From: Parvivirga hydrogeniphila
Lineage (GTDB): Bacteria > Actinomycetota > Coriobacteriia > Anaerosomatales > Anaerosomataceae
Reading direction: 5' to 3'
Assembly (NCBI RefSeq): GCF_023371205.1
Contig: NZ_JAMCCO010000002.1
Location: forward strand, 435,501-499,500
DNA: 64,000 bases
A program made the position numbers and the translations under genes. A model generated the notes under the pieces. That model made no database searches, was not told the DNA's origin, and saw nothing but the letters and a program-made list of their open reading frames with translations. Below, one piece after another: positions 28,301 to 37,733 of this stretch; position 1 is the first letter of the stretch; the number at the start of each line of letters is the position of its first letter.

Positions 28301-29624
28301 GGCGGCCTCCGGCGTGGACTTCGCCTCGAGCGGCCACAAGGAGACCACGATCCAAAAGCTCACGGGTCAGTTCGGCTGCCAGACCTGCCACGACCCGCAC
28401 GCGTCGCAGAACCAGCGCCTGACCGCTATCACGCAGATCCCTGACGGCTCCACGAGCACCGGCCACCTCAACGTCTCGCGCGACAACAGCACCACGTGGT
28501 CGGAGCAGGCGCTCTGCTACGGCTGCCACGACGGACGACGCAGCGGCACGTGCTCGTCGACCGGCTGTCACAACACCGACATGAGCTGGCTCAACGTCTC
28601 GGGCGCCTTCGGCCAGACCTACCGTCACCCCGTGGAGCGCTCCGGCCGTCACACCGACACCGAGACCGCCTCGCAGCTCGGCGCCTCGAACCGCCACGCG
28701 GAGTGCGTGGATTGCCACGATCCGCACGTCGCACGGCGCGGGCGTCACACCACCGGCAGCTCGCTTGCAGGCGAGGTCTTGCGCGGTGCCACGGGCGTGA
28801 AGCCGACGGCGTGGCCGAGCAACTGGACGGCGGTGCCTTCCGGCAACTGGACGACAGAACGGCTGAACGGCGAGACCTCCGACTACGAGGCGTACCTGTG
28901 CTTGAAGTGTCACAGCTCGTACAGCGGACAGCCGTTCACGGCGACCCGCAGCAACAACGCAATCTACACCTCTACAGACCAGGCGCTGGAGTTCAACCCG
29001 AGCAACTTCTCGTACCACAACGTGCTCGGCCAAAGCACCGGCATGCAGTCGAGCTTCACCTTCGTCGACAGCGGCGGCACCACGCGCAACGTGACGTGGG
29101 CGGTGCCGACCGTGAGCTTCTTCGTGAGCGGGTCGTCGTGGACCGTGAACTCGATGATGACCTGCACTGAGTGCCACACCAACTCCACCGCAAGCGCGAA
29201 GGGCCCGCACGGCTCGAGCGTCGAGTGGCTGCTCGACCCCAACTACACCACCGACTGGAAGACCGCATACCTGAGCAACACGACGAACGGCATGAGCTCG
29301 ACGACGATCATCTGCGCGAAATGCCACGACCTGAACGGCCCATCCGGCACGTGGAGCAACAACGTGCACTCCACGGGAGACCACCAGGGGAACTTCACCG
29401 ACGGTGGCTGCGTGAAATGCCACATCAAGATTCCGCACGGGTGGAAGCGGCCGCGACTGTTGGTGCGGGTCACTGCAGACGGAACGTATGCGGGCAGCAG
29501 CTCCGGCCTGACGGCCGTCGGCATCTCGAACATCACGCTCAGCGGCGGGCAGGCGCAGTGGAGCAAGAACAACTGCTCCACGAACTGCGGTGAGCACGGC
29601 TCGATATCGCCGTACTGGCCGTGA
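25380..29624 (+). CDS. Secreted 16-heme c-type cytochrome with propeller-like insertion
   Basis: A 1414-residue protein from ATG 25380 (GGAGG eight bases upstream; an in-frame ATG at 25344 lacks such a site and would spoil the signal peptide). Order: signal peptide ending near ALAA, a fibronectin type III-like domain (about 35-140), six CxxCH motifs (residues about 153-378), a heme-free region (about 430-890) with Kelch-like FGMSGGSTTFDEYTPSANAW and a lectin-like part, then nine CxxCH plus one CX4CH (CSSTGCH, about nt 28551) to residue 1348. The many hemes suggest long-range electron transfer outside the membrane, such as to minerals or partner cells. No sortase motif or C-terminal membrane segment is seen. 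Confidence 0.9.
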   Translation: MHGDQRIPRAALMTLAAALAISLAAPALAATPTQPVLRDVFVTPRASLVTSPTVTVQWSASTDASGHALVYDVYRDVIPITGATIISRGLTPVASGLTGTSAQINAASAETTQSYVWFYAVVARDSLGTKSAPSFNMAPNMHGNRSDPNQISCPRCHRVHGAYRVDYHLKEACYYCHGSTGANFATGAKSTYNTEASFFDTCTATAGSKHRNTYMTSTKQECTACHTPHRSPFFYDAAGVYQASQSYRRMLRIEYATNTYEYYSRNDNPGGNAFCFSCHGSTAVTWNGKTINAQQAMSIAGGTSAYANAGGDHNYAGYASAAHGPSTVLTNTTEPNPGIQCLACHNKHASRADKLVDYRSQNTTASQTGGADICFACHSATSTDTRIAGSAAPFSWNGRDVKAQFTNSATYISRHPYRIVAGSWVTDTMTVLSHTTKSEFDTYSLVNAATTDSAGGEIQLAQYTTSIQVPVVFGMSGGSTTFDEYTPSANAWNTLYNPASSTLGWSPGSGSSAFVVNNRVYITRGGSNTTQGYYDISSNSWSAGQALPNSIGQGGDTAVNPRSDSTCVYYTRANGQSAIMWWNYTGTGTGSFNFQTGGSARTLGIGSAIAFAPVANRLFVIYQSGTNGDGRLYYRSSPGRSTTSVDFTQGVQVTSDVNTRYARMTYFTKNGTEYLMIVGRDTGDNRDTIIVSNLAGTPTITNLNIDPFGADLGDGCDLEWDGGDYIYAIRGGGQAGFARILIPDDPASAASWDAWQSLANPPWGSNWNTGSSIAPAAYTTTGLAYRTSGTATTPDITPDASVHHWGTVSWTEDEPVGTGLRVSVLGYNGSSWTTIAASVDDSPISLAAYATSAYPRIRLVAELSTSDNQKTPTLYDWTVTGLYDRYVTATGSLTCANCHNVHYVGKGTAGTAWSMARASDPDNTKLAAPSSPTDFCLRCHDGAAAPATTTATSIVPYSAAFRDVTAPFFPGWNKAASGVDFASSGHKETTIQKLTGQFGCQTCHDPHASQNQRLTAITQIPDGSTSTGHLNVSRDNSTTWSEQALCYGCHDGRRSGTCSSTGCHNTDMSWLNVSGAFGQTYRHPVERSGRHTDTETASQLGASNRHAECVDCHDPHVARRGRHTTGSSLAGEVLRGATGVKPTAWPSNWTAVPSGNWTTERLNGETSDYEAYLCLKCHSSYSGQPFTATRSNNAIYTSTDQALEFNPSNFSYHNVLGQSTGMQSSFTFVDSGGTTRNVTWAVPTVSFFVSGSSWTVNSMMTCTECHTNSTASAKGPHGSSVEWLLDPNYTTDWKTAYLSNTTNGMSSTTIICAKCHDLNGPSGTWSNNVHSTGDHQGNFTDGGCVKCHIKIPHGWKRPRLLVRVTADGTYAGSSSGLTAVGISNITLSGGQAQWSKNNCSTNCGEHGSISPYWP

Positions 29625-29648
29625 TCCGCACGACCTGCACGACCTTCC

Positions 29649-29675
29649 GCAGAGCCGGCCGCGCGCCGGCTCTGC
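29649..29675 (+). terminator. Hairpin after the multiheme cytochrome
   Basis: An 11-bp perfect inverted repeat (GCAGAGCCGGC / GCCGGCTCTGC) with a 5-base loop, 24 bases past the cytochrome stop. There is no T tract, so it may be a factor-assisted terminator or an RNA-stabilising hairpin. Confidence 0.5.
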
Positions 29676-29719
29676 GTGCGTGCGCGCCTGGCACGCCGCG
29701 TGCTAGAGTACGCAACGCC

Positions 29720-30841
29720 ATGGGTCTTCGGGGCCGATACACACTCATCTTCCGTGCGCTTGCCGCGTCGCTGCTCGTCTGCTCACTCGCGACGCCTGCT
29801 CTCGCGCTGCCAGGCGAGACAGCACAGCACGCCGCTCCCGCTCGCGATCTGGCGTCGCTTCAGGCGCAGGTCGATGCGCTCAAGGCCGAGCTCGACGCGC
29901 TCGACCGTGAGCTTGGGATCGCCGCCGAGGAGTACAACGCCGCGCGCGACCAGCTCGCGCTCGCGCGCGCTCGCGCCGAGGCCGCCGTGGTCGACCTCGC
30001 GGCCGCCGAGGTCGCCCTCGCCGAGCAGCAGCGACTGCTGGAGAGGCGGGCGGCCGCGGTCTACCGCGATGGCGCCGAGCACCCGCTCGCGACCCTGCTC
30101 GCATCGGAATCGCTGTCGGATCTCATCGCGCGCCTGCGCTTCTTGGGCGCCCTCGGGGAAGCGGACGCTCGCGCCGCCGCTTCGCTCGAAGCGCAGCGAG
30201 ACTTCGCTCGGCGCACCGCTGAGGAGGCCGAGCAGGCCGCCAAGCGCGCTGAAGAGCTCGAGTTCGAGCTTTCGGCCCGCAAGATCGAGATCGAGCTCCG
30301 CATCCAGGAGCGCCAGGAGATGCTCGCGAACGCGCAGGCAGAGGTGCTCACGCTGCTCGCTGAGGAGTCCGCTGAGCGCCAACGCGAGGAGGCGGCGTTC
30401 CTGCGGCAGCTCCTCGCGGGCTCTGAAGGCACCATCACCGTGCAGCCGGGCTCGCCCGTCGAGACCGCCCTTGCCTACATCGGCGTCCCGTACGTGTGGG
30501 GCGGGGCAAGCCCGTCGGGCGGCTTCGACTGCTCCGGCCTCGTCATGTACGTGTTCGCGCAGCACGGCGTGCGTCTGCCGCACTACTCGCGCGCGCAGTT
30601 CGCCTTGGGCGAGCGCGTCGCTCCGGCAGACCTCCGCCCAGGCGACGTGGTATTCTTCGGCAATCCGGTGTACCACGTGGGAATCTACGTGGGCGGAGGC
30701 TGGTTCGTGCACGCGCCGCGCACGGGGGACGTGGTGCGCGTGGCGAGGCTCGCTGACCGGTCGGACTACGCTGGCGCCCGCCGGTACGCCTGGAGCCTCC
30801 GCACGGGAGCACCGCTGCAGGCGAGCGCCTCGCAGCCGTAA
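29720..30841 (+). CDS. NlpC/P60 peptidoglycan hydrolase with N-terminal coiled coil
   Basis: A 373-residue secreted protein from ATG 29720, with a signal peptide (about 1-33, ending ATPALA). Residues about 45-235 are a long heptad coiled coil like those of CwlO/RipA-type enzymes, which often keeps the enzyme regulated by FtsEX-like partners. The C-terminal NlpC/P60 domain has the catalytic triad Cys271 (FDCSGL), His319 (YHVGIYVG) and His331 (FVHAP) and cuts gamma-D-Glu-diamino acid bonds in stem peptides. A -10-like TAGAGT lies 11 bases upstream of the start codon, which would give a very short leader. An in-frame start at 29621 would place the signal peptide internally. Confidence 0.88.
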   Translation: MGLRGRYTLIFRALAASLLVCSLATPALALPGETAQHAAPARDLASLQAQVDALKAELDALDRELGIAAEEYNAARDQLALARARAEAAVVDLAAAEVALAEQQRLLERRAAAVYRDGAEHPLATLLASESLSDLIARLRFLGALGEADARAAASLEAQRDFARRTAEEAEQAAKRAEELEFELSARKIEIELRIQERQEMLANAQAEVLTLLAEESAERQREEAAFLRQLLAGSEGTITVQPGSPVETALAYIGVPYVWGGASPSGGFDCSGLVMYVFAQHGVRLPHYSRAQFALGERVAPADLRPGDVVFFGNPVYHVGIYVGGGWFVHAPRTGDVVRVARLADRSDYAGARRYAWSLRTGAPLQASASQP

Positions 30842-30856
30842 CGAGAGAGGGGGACC

Positions 30857-32299
30857 ATGCGCGACATCGCCCTGGCGGCGCTCGACGCCGCCACGCTCGC
30901 GGGCGCTTCGTACGCCGACGCCCGCGTCGTCCTTGAACGCTCCGAGACCGTCTCGGTGCGCACCGGCCGCGTCGACGCCATCGCCTCGAGCGAGAGCCAC
31001 GGGCTCGGCGTCCGGGTGATCGCGGACGGCGCGTGGGGATTCTCGGCCACCGCAGATCTCTCGCCCGATGGCATCCGGCAGGCGGCCCGCGAAGCGGTGG
31101 CGCTCGCGCGCGCGGCCGCTCGCACCTGGAGCGCGCCCGTGCGCGTCGCCGACGCACCGGTCGTCACCGACCAGTGGCGCGGCCGGTGCGAGATCGACCC
31201 GTTCGCCGTGTCCCTCGGCGACAAGCTCGCGCTCCTTCTGACCGCTGACGAGGCGATGCGCGCTGAACCGCTCGTCACGGTGACCGCGGGGTCCATCGAC
31301 GCGTTCGGCGTCGACAAGGTCTTCGCTTCCACGGAAGGCTCGGTCATCGAGCAGTCGTACACCGAGGTCGGCGCCGGCATCGTGGCGTACGCGATCACCG
31401 ACGGCGAGGTGCACCCGCGCTCGTACCCGAACTCGCACGGAGGACAGACCGTGCAGGCAGGCTGGGAGGCTGTGCTCGCGCTCGACCTTGCCGGCAACGC
31501 CCCGCGCATCGCAGAGCAGGCGGCTGCGCTCACCCGCGCGATGCCGTGCCCGAGCACCACCACCACCGTCATCCTCGACGGCAGCCAGGTGGCGCTGCAG
31601 GTCCACGAATCCATCGGGCACCCCACCGAGCTCGACCGCGTCTTGGGCGACGAAGCGGCCTTCGCGGGCACCTCGTGGGTGCGAGCCGCCGACCTGAACG
31701 CGCTCACCTACGGCTCCGAGCACCTGAACGTGGTGGCCGACGCCACGACCCCGGGCTCGATCGGCAGCTTCGGCTACGACGACGAGGGCGTTCCGGCGCA
31801 GCGGTTCGACATCGTGAGACGAGGCGTGCTCACAGGCTTCCTGTCGTCTCGTGAGTCAGCAGCCGCCATTGGTCGGTCGAGCACCGGCTGCGCGCGAGCG
31901 AGCGAGTGGAACCGCATCCCGCTCGTCCGCATGACGACGGTGTCGCTCGAACCAGGCATCTGGGACTTCGACGATCTGGTGGCCGACACCGACGAGGGCA
32001 TCTACATGGAGACCAACAGCTCGTGGTCGATCGACGACAAGCGGCTGAACTTCCAGTTCGCCTGCGAGATCGGCTGGGAGATCAAGGGGGGCAAGCTCGG
32101 CCGCATGATCAAGAACCCGAACTACACCGGCATCACGCCTGCGTTCTGGGGCTCGCTCGACGCCGTGTGCTCGCCGAAGCACTGGCAGGTGTGGGGCGTC
32201 CCGAACTGCGGGAAGGGCGAACCGATGCAGGTGGCGCACGTGGCGCACGGCGCTGCGCCGGCCCGCTTCCGCAACGTCCAGGTGGGGGTGGCGCGATGA
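30857..32299 (+). CDS. tldD: TldD-family metalloprotease subunit
   Basis: A 480-residue protein whose zinc motif HESIGH (HExxxH, residues 250-255) marks the catalytic subunit of the TldD/TldE heterodimer. This pair degrades unfolded peptides and matures some ribosomal peptides such as microcin B17. The start follows GAGAGAGGGGG. Its stop overlaps the tldE ATG (ATGA). No precursor peptide gene was noticed beside it. Confidence 0.92.
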   Translation: MRDIALAALDAATLAGASYADARVVLERSETVSVRTGRVDAIASSESHGLGVRVIADGAWGFSATADLSPDGIRQAAREAVALARAAARTWSAPVRVADAPVVTDQWRGRCEIDPFAVSLGDKLALLLTADEAMRAEPLVTVTAGSIDAFGVDKVFASTEGSVIEQSYTEVGAGIVAYAITDGEVHPRSYPNSHGGQTVQAGWEAVLALDLAGNAPRIAEQAAALTRAMPCPSTTTTVILDGSQVALQVHESIGHPTELDRVLGDEAAFAGTSWVRAADLNALTYGSEHLNVVADATTPGSIGSFGYDDEGVPAQRFDIVRRGVLTGFLSSRESAAAIGRSSTGCARASEWNRIPLVRMTTVSLEPGIWDFDDLVADTDEGIYMETNSSWSIDDKRLNFQFACEIGWEIKGGKLGRMIKNPNYTGITPAFWGSLDAVCSPKHWQVWGVPNCGKGEPMQVAHVAHGAAPARFRNVQVGVAR

Positions 32300-33639
32300 G
32301 GCCGCACGAGATCGCTGCCGGGATCGCCGAGCAGACGCTCGCCCTCGCCCAGGGCGACGAGGTCGAGGTGCTCGCCACCGTCGAGCGCTCTGCGCTCACC
32401 CGCTTCGCCAACAACCGCATCCACCAGAACGTCGCCGAGCGCTCAGCGAGCGTCTCGGTGCGCGTCGTCGTCGGCTCGCGGCAGGGCTGCGCGTCCACCG
32501 ACCGCGTGGACGCCGCGTCGCTCGCGCGCTGCTGCGAGCGGGCGCGGGAGGCCGCGCTGCACGCGCCGGACGACCCCTCGTTCCCGGAGCTGCCCGGACC
32601 TGCCGACGCTCCGACCGTGCTGGAGCGCCCGCTTCCCGACCTGGACGCCTTCGACGCCGACGCGCGCGCGCAGGCCGCTGCCGCCATCATCGCGCAGTCC
32701 GCCGAGCGTGACCTCACGGCCGCCGGAACCGTCTCGGCAAGCGCAACAGGCATCGCCGTCGCGAACTCGCGCGGCGTCCATTCGGCCGCCACGACCGGTG
32801 CGGCGCGCGCAACCGTCCTTTCGATGCACCCGAGCGGTGCGAGCGGCTGGGCGTCGTGGCTGGGCGCAGACCCCTCCGGGCTTCCCGCCGCCTCGCTCGG
32901 CGACCGCGCGGCGCTGCTCTCAGAGCGCTCCGTGGGCGCCGAGCCGCTCGAGCCCGGCGAGTACCCGGTCGTGCTCGCGCCTGATGCGGTCGCGGACCTG
33001 CTCGACTTCCTCGGCTACACCTCGTTCGGCGCGCGCGCGTACTTCGAGCGCTCGTCGTTCATCGCGCTGCACGAAGGCGAGCAGCTCTTCCCCGCCTCGC
33101 TCACGATCGTCGACGACGCGCGTACGCCGGAAACCGTCGGGCTGCCGTTCGACTTCGAGGGCGTCGCCAAACAGCGCGTCGCGCTCATCGACCGCGGCGT
33201 GCCTGCGGGCATCGTCACGGACTCGTACTGGGCCGCCAAGCTCGACCGCGCGAACACCGGGCACGCGCTTCCAGCGCCCAACCCCTGGGGCCCGATGCCG
33301 CTCAACCTCGCCATCGAGCCTGGCGACGCCACGATCGACGAGATGATCGGGAGCATCGAGCGCGGCGTGTACGTGACGCGCTTCCACTACGTGAACGTCG
33401 AGGACCCGGCGGAGGTGCTGCTCACCGGCATGACGCGCGACGGCACCTTCCTCATCGAGGACGGTCGGCTGACGCGCCCGCTCACCAACGCGAGGTTCAC
33501 GCAAAGCGTGGTCGAAGCGCTCACGGGGCTTCAGGCGATCGGCCGCGACCGCGAACTCATCGGCACCGAAGAAGGCGGAGCCTGCCTCGCGCCGGCGCTT
33601 GCGCTGGCGTCGTGGCGCTTCACGGGACAGACGGGCTAG
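32296..33639 (+). CDS. tldE: TldE/PmbA-family protease partner
   Basis: A 447-residue PmbA/TldE protein from ATG 32296, lacking the HExxxH of TldD as expected for the non-catalytic partner. Recognisable parts are LTRFANNRIHQNVAE (N-terminal), FDFEGVAKQRVALIDRGV and FHYVNVEDPAEVLLTGMTRDGTFLIEDG (C-terminal). It is translationally coupled to tldD. Its stop codon shares CTAG with the stop of the convergent ATPase subunit D gene, so there is no room for a terminator between them. Confidence 0.92.
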   Translation: MRPHEIAAGIAEQTLALAQGDEVEVLATVERSALTRFANNRIHQNVAERSASVSVRVVVGSRQGCASTDRVDAASLARCCERAREAALHAPDDPSFPELPGPADAPTVLERPLPDLDAFDADARAQAAAAIIAQSAERDLTAAGTVSASATGIAVANSRGVHSAATTGAARATVLSMHPSGASGWASWLGADPSGLPAASLGDRAALLSERSVGAEPLEPGEYPVVLAPDAVADLLDFLGYTSFGARAYFERSSFIALHEGEQLFPASLTIVDDARTPETVGLPFDFEGVAKQRVALIDRGVPAGIVTDSYWAAKLDRANTGHALPAPNPWGPMPLNLAIEPGDATIDEMIGSIERGVYVTRFHYVNVEDPAEVLLTGMTRDGTFLIEDGRLTRPLTNARFTQSVVEALTGLQAIGRDRELIGTEEGGACLAPALALASWRFTGQTG

Positions 33640-34292
33640 CCGGCGTCGGCGGCGGCGTCCTCGGCCGTGCGCTGCTGCTCGAGCATGTCCTTCACCTTCA
33701 TCAGCCGGGTGAGGTTGCCGCGCTCGGCCTCGTCGAGCTTCATCTGCACGCTCTTGATGGTCTCGACGATCGACGGGATGAGCACGTGCTCGAGCGCGTT
33801 CACGCGCCTGCGCGTGCGCTCGATCTCCGCCGCGAGAAGCTCGATGGCCTTCTCGCGCTCCGCAAGCTCGATCATGAGCGGAAGCGTCTCTGCGAGCGCT
33901 TCGAGCGCTTCGTCGAGCACCGCCGGCATCGTGCCGAGCGAGTACCCGCCCGGCTGCGGGATTGCTTCTGCCTCGATCTCAGGGACGCGCACGCTCATCA
34001 CGTTGCGCTCCGCCGTCGTCAGGAGCTCCGCAGGCTCACCGGCGAGCAGCGCCTGGGCGAGGTCGGTGCGCCCGGCCTCTGCGCGCGCCACCGCGAGCAG
34101 CGCGTAGGCATGCGCGAGCCGCGCTTCCACCTCGCGACGCAGACGGCGGCTGTCTGAGATACGCGCCAAGAACTCCTTCAAAAGCTCGTCGAACTTGTCC
34201 TTGAGCAGCTTGTGGCCGCGCTTGGCCACGTCGCGCCTGCGCTTGAGATTCAGCAGCTCCATCCGGTTGGGGTTGACGCGCAGCACGCTCAT
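33636..34292 (-). CDS. ntpD: V/A-type ATP synthase subunit D (central stalk)
   Basis: A 218-residue, strongly helical protein beginning MSVLRVNPNRMELLNLKRR and containing VNALEHVLIPSIVETIKSV, both standard for subunit D. It forms the rotating shaft inside the A3B3 head. It is the last gene of the operon and ends 3 bp into the convergent tldE stop. Confidence 0.93.
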   Translation of the reverse strand: MSVLRVNPNRMELLNLKRRRDVAKRGHKLLKDKFDELLKEFLARISDSRRLRREVEARLAHAYALLAVARAEAGRTDLAQALLAGEPAELLTTAERNVMSVRVPEIEAEAIPQPGGYSLGTMPAVLDEALEALAETLPLMIELAEREKAIELLAAEIERTRRRVNALEHVLIPSIVETIKSVQMKLDEAERGNLTRLMKVKDMLEQQRTAEDAAADAG

Positions 34293-34295
34293 CGG

Positions 34296-34508
34296 CTACC
34301 TCCGCACCAGCGCCGAGACGACGATCGCCGCCGCGACGAGCAGGAGGATCGCGTTCATCACGCGGATGATGACGACGCCGGTCGGCGCCGTCGCGCCGGC
34401 CCGCTTGTACATGCCGGCCATGTACGCGTTGAACGCCACGAGCGCCAGGAAGAACAGCGCCATCCCCACGACGAGCGCGATGCGCAGCGACTCGACGAGC
34501 CCGCTCAT
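34296..34508 (-). CDS. Small two-helix membrane protein inside the ATPase operon
   Basis: A 70-residue protein with two hydrophobic helices (about 7-32 and 45-68) joined by a short basic/Gly-Ala turn (MYKRAGATAPTG). It sits with 4-base gaps between subunits B and D and must be co-expressed with the ATPase. I do not recognise a named family. The Enterococcus ntp operon has small extra genes (ntpH, ntpJ) after ntpD, but similarity to them is not visible. An assembly factor or accessory Vo subunit is possible. Confidence 0.65.
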   Translation of the reverse strand: MSGLVESLRIALVVGMALFFLALVAFNAYMAGMYKRAGATAPTGVVIIRVMNAILLLVAAAIVVSALVRR

Positions 34509-34512
34509 CGCC

Positions 34513-35940
34513 CTACGCCTCCCCCGCGCCCGCAGCCTCGGCGGTGGGCAGGTACTTCTCCACGTACGCGTCTTTGATGCGCTTCAGTTCGCTCCGCGGC
34601 AGCATCGCCGCCAGCTCCCAGCCGATGGCGAGCGTCTCGGCCACCGAGCGCTCCTCGTGCTTGCCTTGGCGGATGAAGCGGTCCTCGAACGCGTCCGCGA
34701 ACGCCACGAACGCCTTGTCGGTCTCCGAGAGCGCCGCCTCGCCCAGGATGACCGCGAGCTCCTTCGCTTGCAGACCGCGCGCGTACGCGCCGAACAGCTG
34801 GTTCGAGAGGTCCGCGTGGTCCTCGCGCGTCTTGCCCGGCCCGATGCCCTTCTGCTTCAGGCGCGAAAGCGACGGCAGCACCGCGACAGGCGGGTAGATG
34901 CCGCGCCGGTGCAGGTTGCGGTCCAAGATGATCTGGCCCTCGGTGATGTAGCCGGTGAGGTCCGGGATCGGGTGCGTCTTGTCGTCGTCGGGCATCGACA
35001 GGATCGGCACCTGCGTGATCGACCCGCGCTTGCCCTTGATGCGCCCCGCGCGCTCGTAGATGGTGGCGAGGTCGGTGTAGAGGTAGCCCGGGTACCCGCG
35101 GCGGCCCGGCACCTCCTTGCGCGCGGCCGAGACTTCGCGCAGCGCCTCGCAGTAGTAGGTCATGTCCGTGAGGATGACGAGCACGTGCATGTCGCACTCG
35201 TACGCGAGGTGCTCCGCTGCCGTGAGCGCCATGCGCGGCGTGGCGATGCGCTCGACGGCCGGGTCGTCGGCGAGGTTCAAGAACAGCACCGCGCGCTCGA
35301 TGGCAGAGGTCGTGCGGAACTCGTTCTTGAAGAACTCCGCGTCCTCGAAGGTGATGCCCATCGCCGCGAAGACGACGGCGAACTCGCCTTCCATCTTCTT
35401 GCCGACCTCGTCGGGCCGCTCGCTGCGCACGAGCACCGCGCTTTGGCGCGCAATCTGCGCCGCAAGCTCGTTGTGTGGGAGCCCCGAGCCTGAGAAGATC
35501 GGCAGCTTCTGACCGCGCACGAGCGGGTTCAGGCCGTCGATGGCCGAGATGCCGGTCTGGATGAAGTCGTCCGGGAAGTCGCGCGCAGTGGGGTTGATGG
35601 GCGAGCCGTGGATCGGCAGCCGCTTCTCGGGGATGATCTCGGGCCCGCCGTCGATGGGGCGCCCCAGCCCGTCGAAGACGCGGCCGAGCATGTCCCGGCT
35701 GACTCCGAGCTCGAGCGGGCGGCCCAGGAACTTCGCCTTCGTGCCCGCCGGGTTCGAGCCGCGCGTCCCCTCGAACGCCTGCACGAGCGCGACCGAGCCG
35801 TTGACCTCGAGCACGTTGCCGAGCGAACGCGTGCCGTCCGGGTATTCGAGCTCGACGAGCTCGCCGTAGGTGACGTCGACGACGCTGTCGATGAGCAGGA
35901 GCGGGCCGACGATCTCGCGCGTGGTCATGTACTCGCGCAT
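34513..35940 (-). CDS. ntpB: V/A-type ATP synthase subunit B
   Basis: A 475-residue regulatory nucleotide-binding subunit of the A3B3 head. Typical stretches are [55 protein letters not shown] and [19 protein letters not shown]. The P-loop is replaced ([15 protein letters not shown]), as expected for B. The start overlaps the subunit A stop (ATGA on the - strand). Confidence 0.96.
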   Translation of the reverse strand: MREYMTTREIVGPLLLIDSVVDVTYGELVELEYPDGTRSLGNVLEVNGSVALVQAFEGTRGSNPAGTKAKFLGRPLELGVSRDMLGRVFDGLGRPIDGGPEIIPEKRLPIHGSPINPTARDFPDDFIQTGISAIDGLNPLVRGQKLPIFSGSGLPHNELAAQIARQSAVLVRSERPDEVGKKMEGEFAVVFAAMGITFEDAEFFKNEFRTTSAIERAVLFLNLADDPAVERIATPRMALTAAEHLAYECDMHVLVILTDMTYYCEALREVSAARKEVPGRRGYPGYLYTDLATIYERAGRIKGKRGSITQVPILSMPDDDKTHPIPDLTGYITEGQIILDRNLHRRGIYPPVAVLPSLSRLKQKGIGPGKTREDHADLSNQLFGAYARGLQAKELAVILGEAALSETDKAFVAFADAFEDRFIRQGKHEERSVAETLAIGWELAAMLPRSELKRIKDAYVEKYLPTAEAAGAGEA

Positions 35941-37733
35941 CAGCGCTCACCTCCCGCATACACCGAGGCTCGGTCCTCTTCCTCGCCGCCCACGAGCTGC
36001 GTCTCGATCTCGGATGCGATCGCGTCGAACTCCGCGAGGTCCTCGGCGCTCAGGTACTTCGCGCGCGCGATGCGCTCGCGCACCGGGGCCGAGAAGATCG
36101 CGTCGAGCGCGGCCCCGCGCGAGAGCGCCTCCAGCGCCTTATCGCGGAAGAGCAGGATCACGCGCAAGAGCGCGTCTTGCTCGGCAAGCGACGAGAACTG
36201 GTCGTCGTCGCGGAACGCGTTCTGCTGCAAGAAGTCCTCGCGGATCGACTTGGCGGTCTCCATGAGCACGCGCTCCTCCGGCGAGAGCGCCTCGACGCCC
36301 ACGAGGCGGACGATCTCCGCCAGTTCGGCCTCGCGCTGCAGGATCGCCATCGCCTCGTCGCGGCGCGCGCGGAACTCCGGCGAGACGCGCTCGGCCCAAA
36401 ACGGCGTCACCTTGTCGAGGTACAGCGAATACGACGTGAGCCAATCGATCGCCGGGAAGTGGCGCTGGAACGCCAGCTGGTCTTGGAGCGCCCAGAACAC
36501 CTTCACGACGCGCAGCGTATTCTGCACCACCGGCTCCGAGAGGTCGCCGCCCGGAGGCGAGACGGACCCCACGACCGTGACGGAGCCCTCGCGTTCGTCG
36601 CTGCCGAGCGAGCGCACCTTGCCCGCGCGCTCGTAGAACGACGCGAGACGCGTGCCGAGGTACGCCGGGAAGCCTTCGTCGCCGGGCATCTCCTCGAGGC
36701 GGCCGGAGATCTCGCGCATCGCCTCGGCCCAGCGGCTCGTCGAGTCGGCCTGCAGGACCACGTTGTAGCCCATGTCGCGGAAGTACTCGGCCATCGTGAT
36801 GCCCGTGTACACGCTCGCCTCACGAGCGGCGACCGGCATATTGGAGGTGTTCGCTACGAGCACCGTGCGCTTCATCAGCGGCTGGCCCGAGTACGGGTCG
36901 GTGAGCTCGGGGAACTCCATGAGCACGTCGGTCATCTCGTTGCCGCGCTCGCCGCAGCCGATGAACACGACGATCTCAGCGTTGCTCCACTTCGCGATCT
37001 GGTGCTGAGTGACGGTCTTGCCCGCGCCAAACGGCCCAGGGATGCACGCCACGCCGCCTTTCACCACCGGGAAGAAGGTGTCGATGACGCGCGTTCCCGT
37101 CACGAGCGGCTCAAAGGCGGACAGCTTCTCGCGGTACGGCCTCGGCACGCGCACCGGCCAGACCTGCATCATCGTGAGGTCGTGGACGGTGCCGTCGACC
37201 GCGCGCAGCCGCGCCACCGTGTCGGTCACGGTGTGCTCGCCCTCGCGCACCTCGACGATCTCCCCGGCCAGGTGCGGCGGCACCATGATGCGGTGCTCGA
37301 TGACGACGTTCTCCTGCACGACGCCGATGACGTCGCCGCCTGCGACCGCGTCGCCGGCCTTCACGCGCGGCTCGAACGCCCACAGCCGCTTCCTGTCGAG
37401 CGCGGGAGCGCTCAGGCCGCGAGCGATGAACGCGCCTGCTTGCGCCTGCAGCACGTCGAGGGGCCGCTGGACTCCGTCGTAGACCTGCTCGAGCATGCCC
37501 GGCCCCAGCTCCACCGACAGCGGCGCGCCCGTCGAGACCACCGGATCGCCCGGGCCGAGGCCCTCGGTCTCCTCGTAGACCTGGATCGAGGCGCGGTCGC
37601 CGCGCATCTCGATGATCTCGCCCATGAGGCCCTCGTCGCCCACGCGTACCAGGTCGTACATCTTGGACTCGACGAGGCCTTCTGCGACCACGAGCGGCCC
37701 CGCGACCTTGATGATGCGCCCTTGCTCCATCAC
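35940..37733 (-). CDS. ntpA: V/A-type ATP synthase catalytic subunit A
   Basis: A 597-residue catalytic subunit with Walker [15 protein letters not shown], the A-specific non-homologous region (about 110-180: [20 protein letters not shown]), and [17 protein letters not shown]. It hydrolyses or makes ATP, coupled to ion flow through the membrane ring. The start overlaps the stop of the F-subunit gene by 4 bp. Confidence 0.97.
   Translation of the reverse strand: MMEQGRIIKVAGPLVVAEGLVESKMYDLVRVGDEGLMGEIIEMRGDRASIQVYEETEGLGPGDPVVSTGAPLSVELGPGMLEQVYDGVQRPLDVLQAQAGAFIARGLSAPALDRKRLWAFEPRVKAGDAVAGGDVIGVVQENVVIEHRIMVPPHLAGEIVEVREGEHTVTDTVARLRAVDGTVHDLTMMQVWPVRVPRPYREKLSAFEPLVTGTRVIDTFFPVVKGGVACIPGPFGAGKTVTQHQIAKWSNAEIVVFIGCGERGNEMTDVLMEFPELTDPYSGQPLMKRTVLVANTSNMPVAAREASVYTGITMAEYFRDMGYNVVLQADSTSRWAEAMREISGRLEEMPGDEGFPAYLGTRLASFYERAGKVRSLGSDEREGSVTVVGSVSPPGGDLSEPVVQNTLRVVKVFWALQDQLAFQRHFPAIDWLTSYSLYLDKVTPFWAERVSPEFRARRDEAMAILQREAELAEIVRLVGVEALSPEERVLMETAKSIREDFLQQNAFRDDDQFSSLAEQDALLRVILLFRDKALEALSRGAALDAIFSAPVRERIARAKYLSAEDLAEFDAIASEIETQLVGGEEEDRASVYAGGER

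Noticed and set aside
27300-29597. Very long - strand open frame opposite the cytochrome gene
   Set aside because: It is rich in Arg/Ala/Val with no domain; it arises because GC-rich codons leave few stops on the opposite strand. The + strand has 16 heme motifs.
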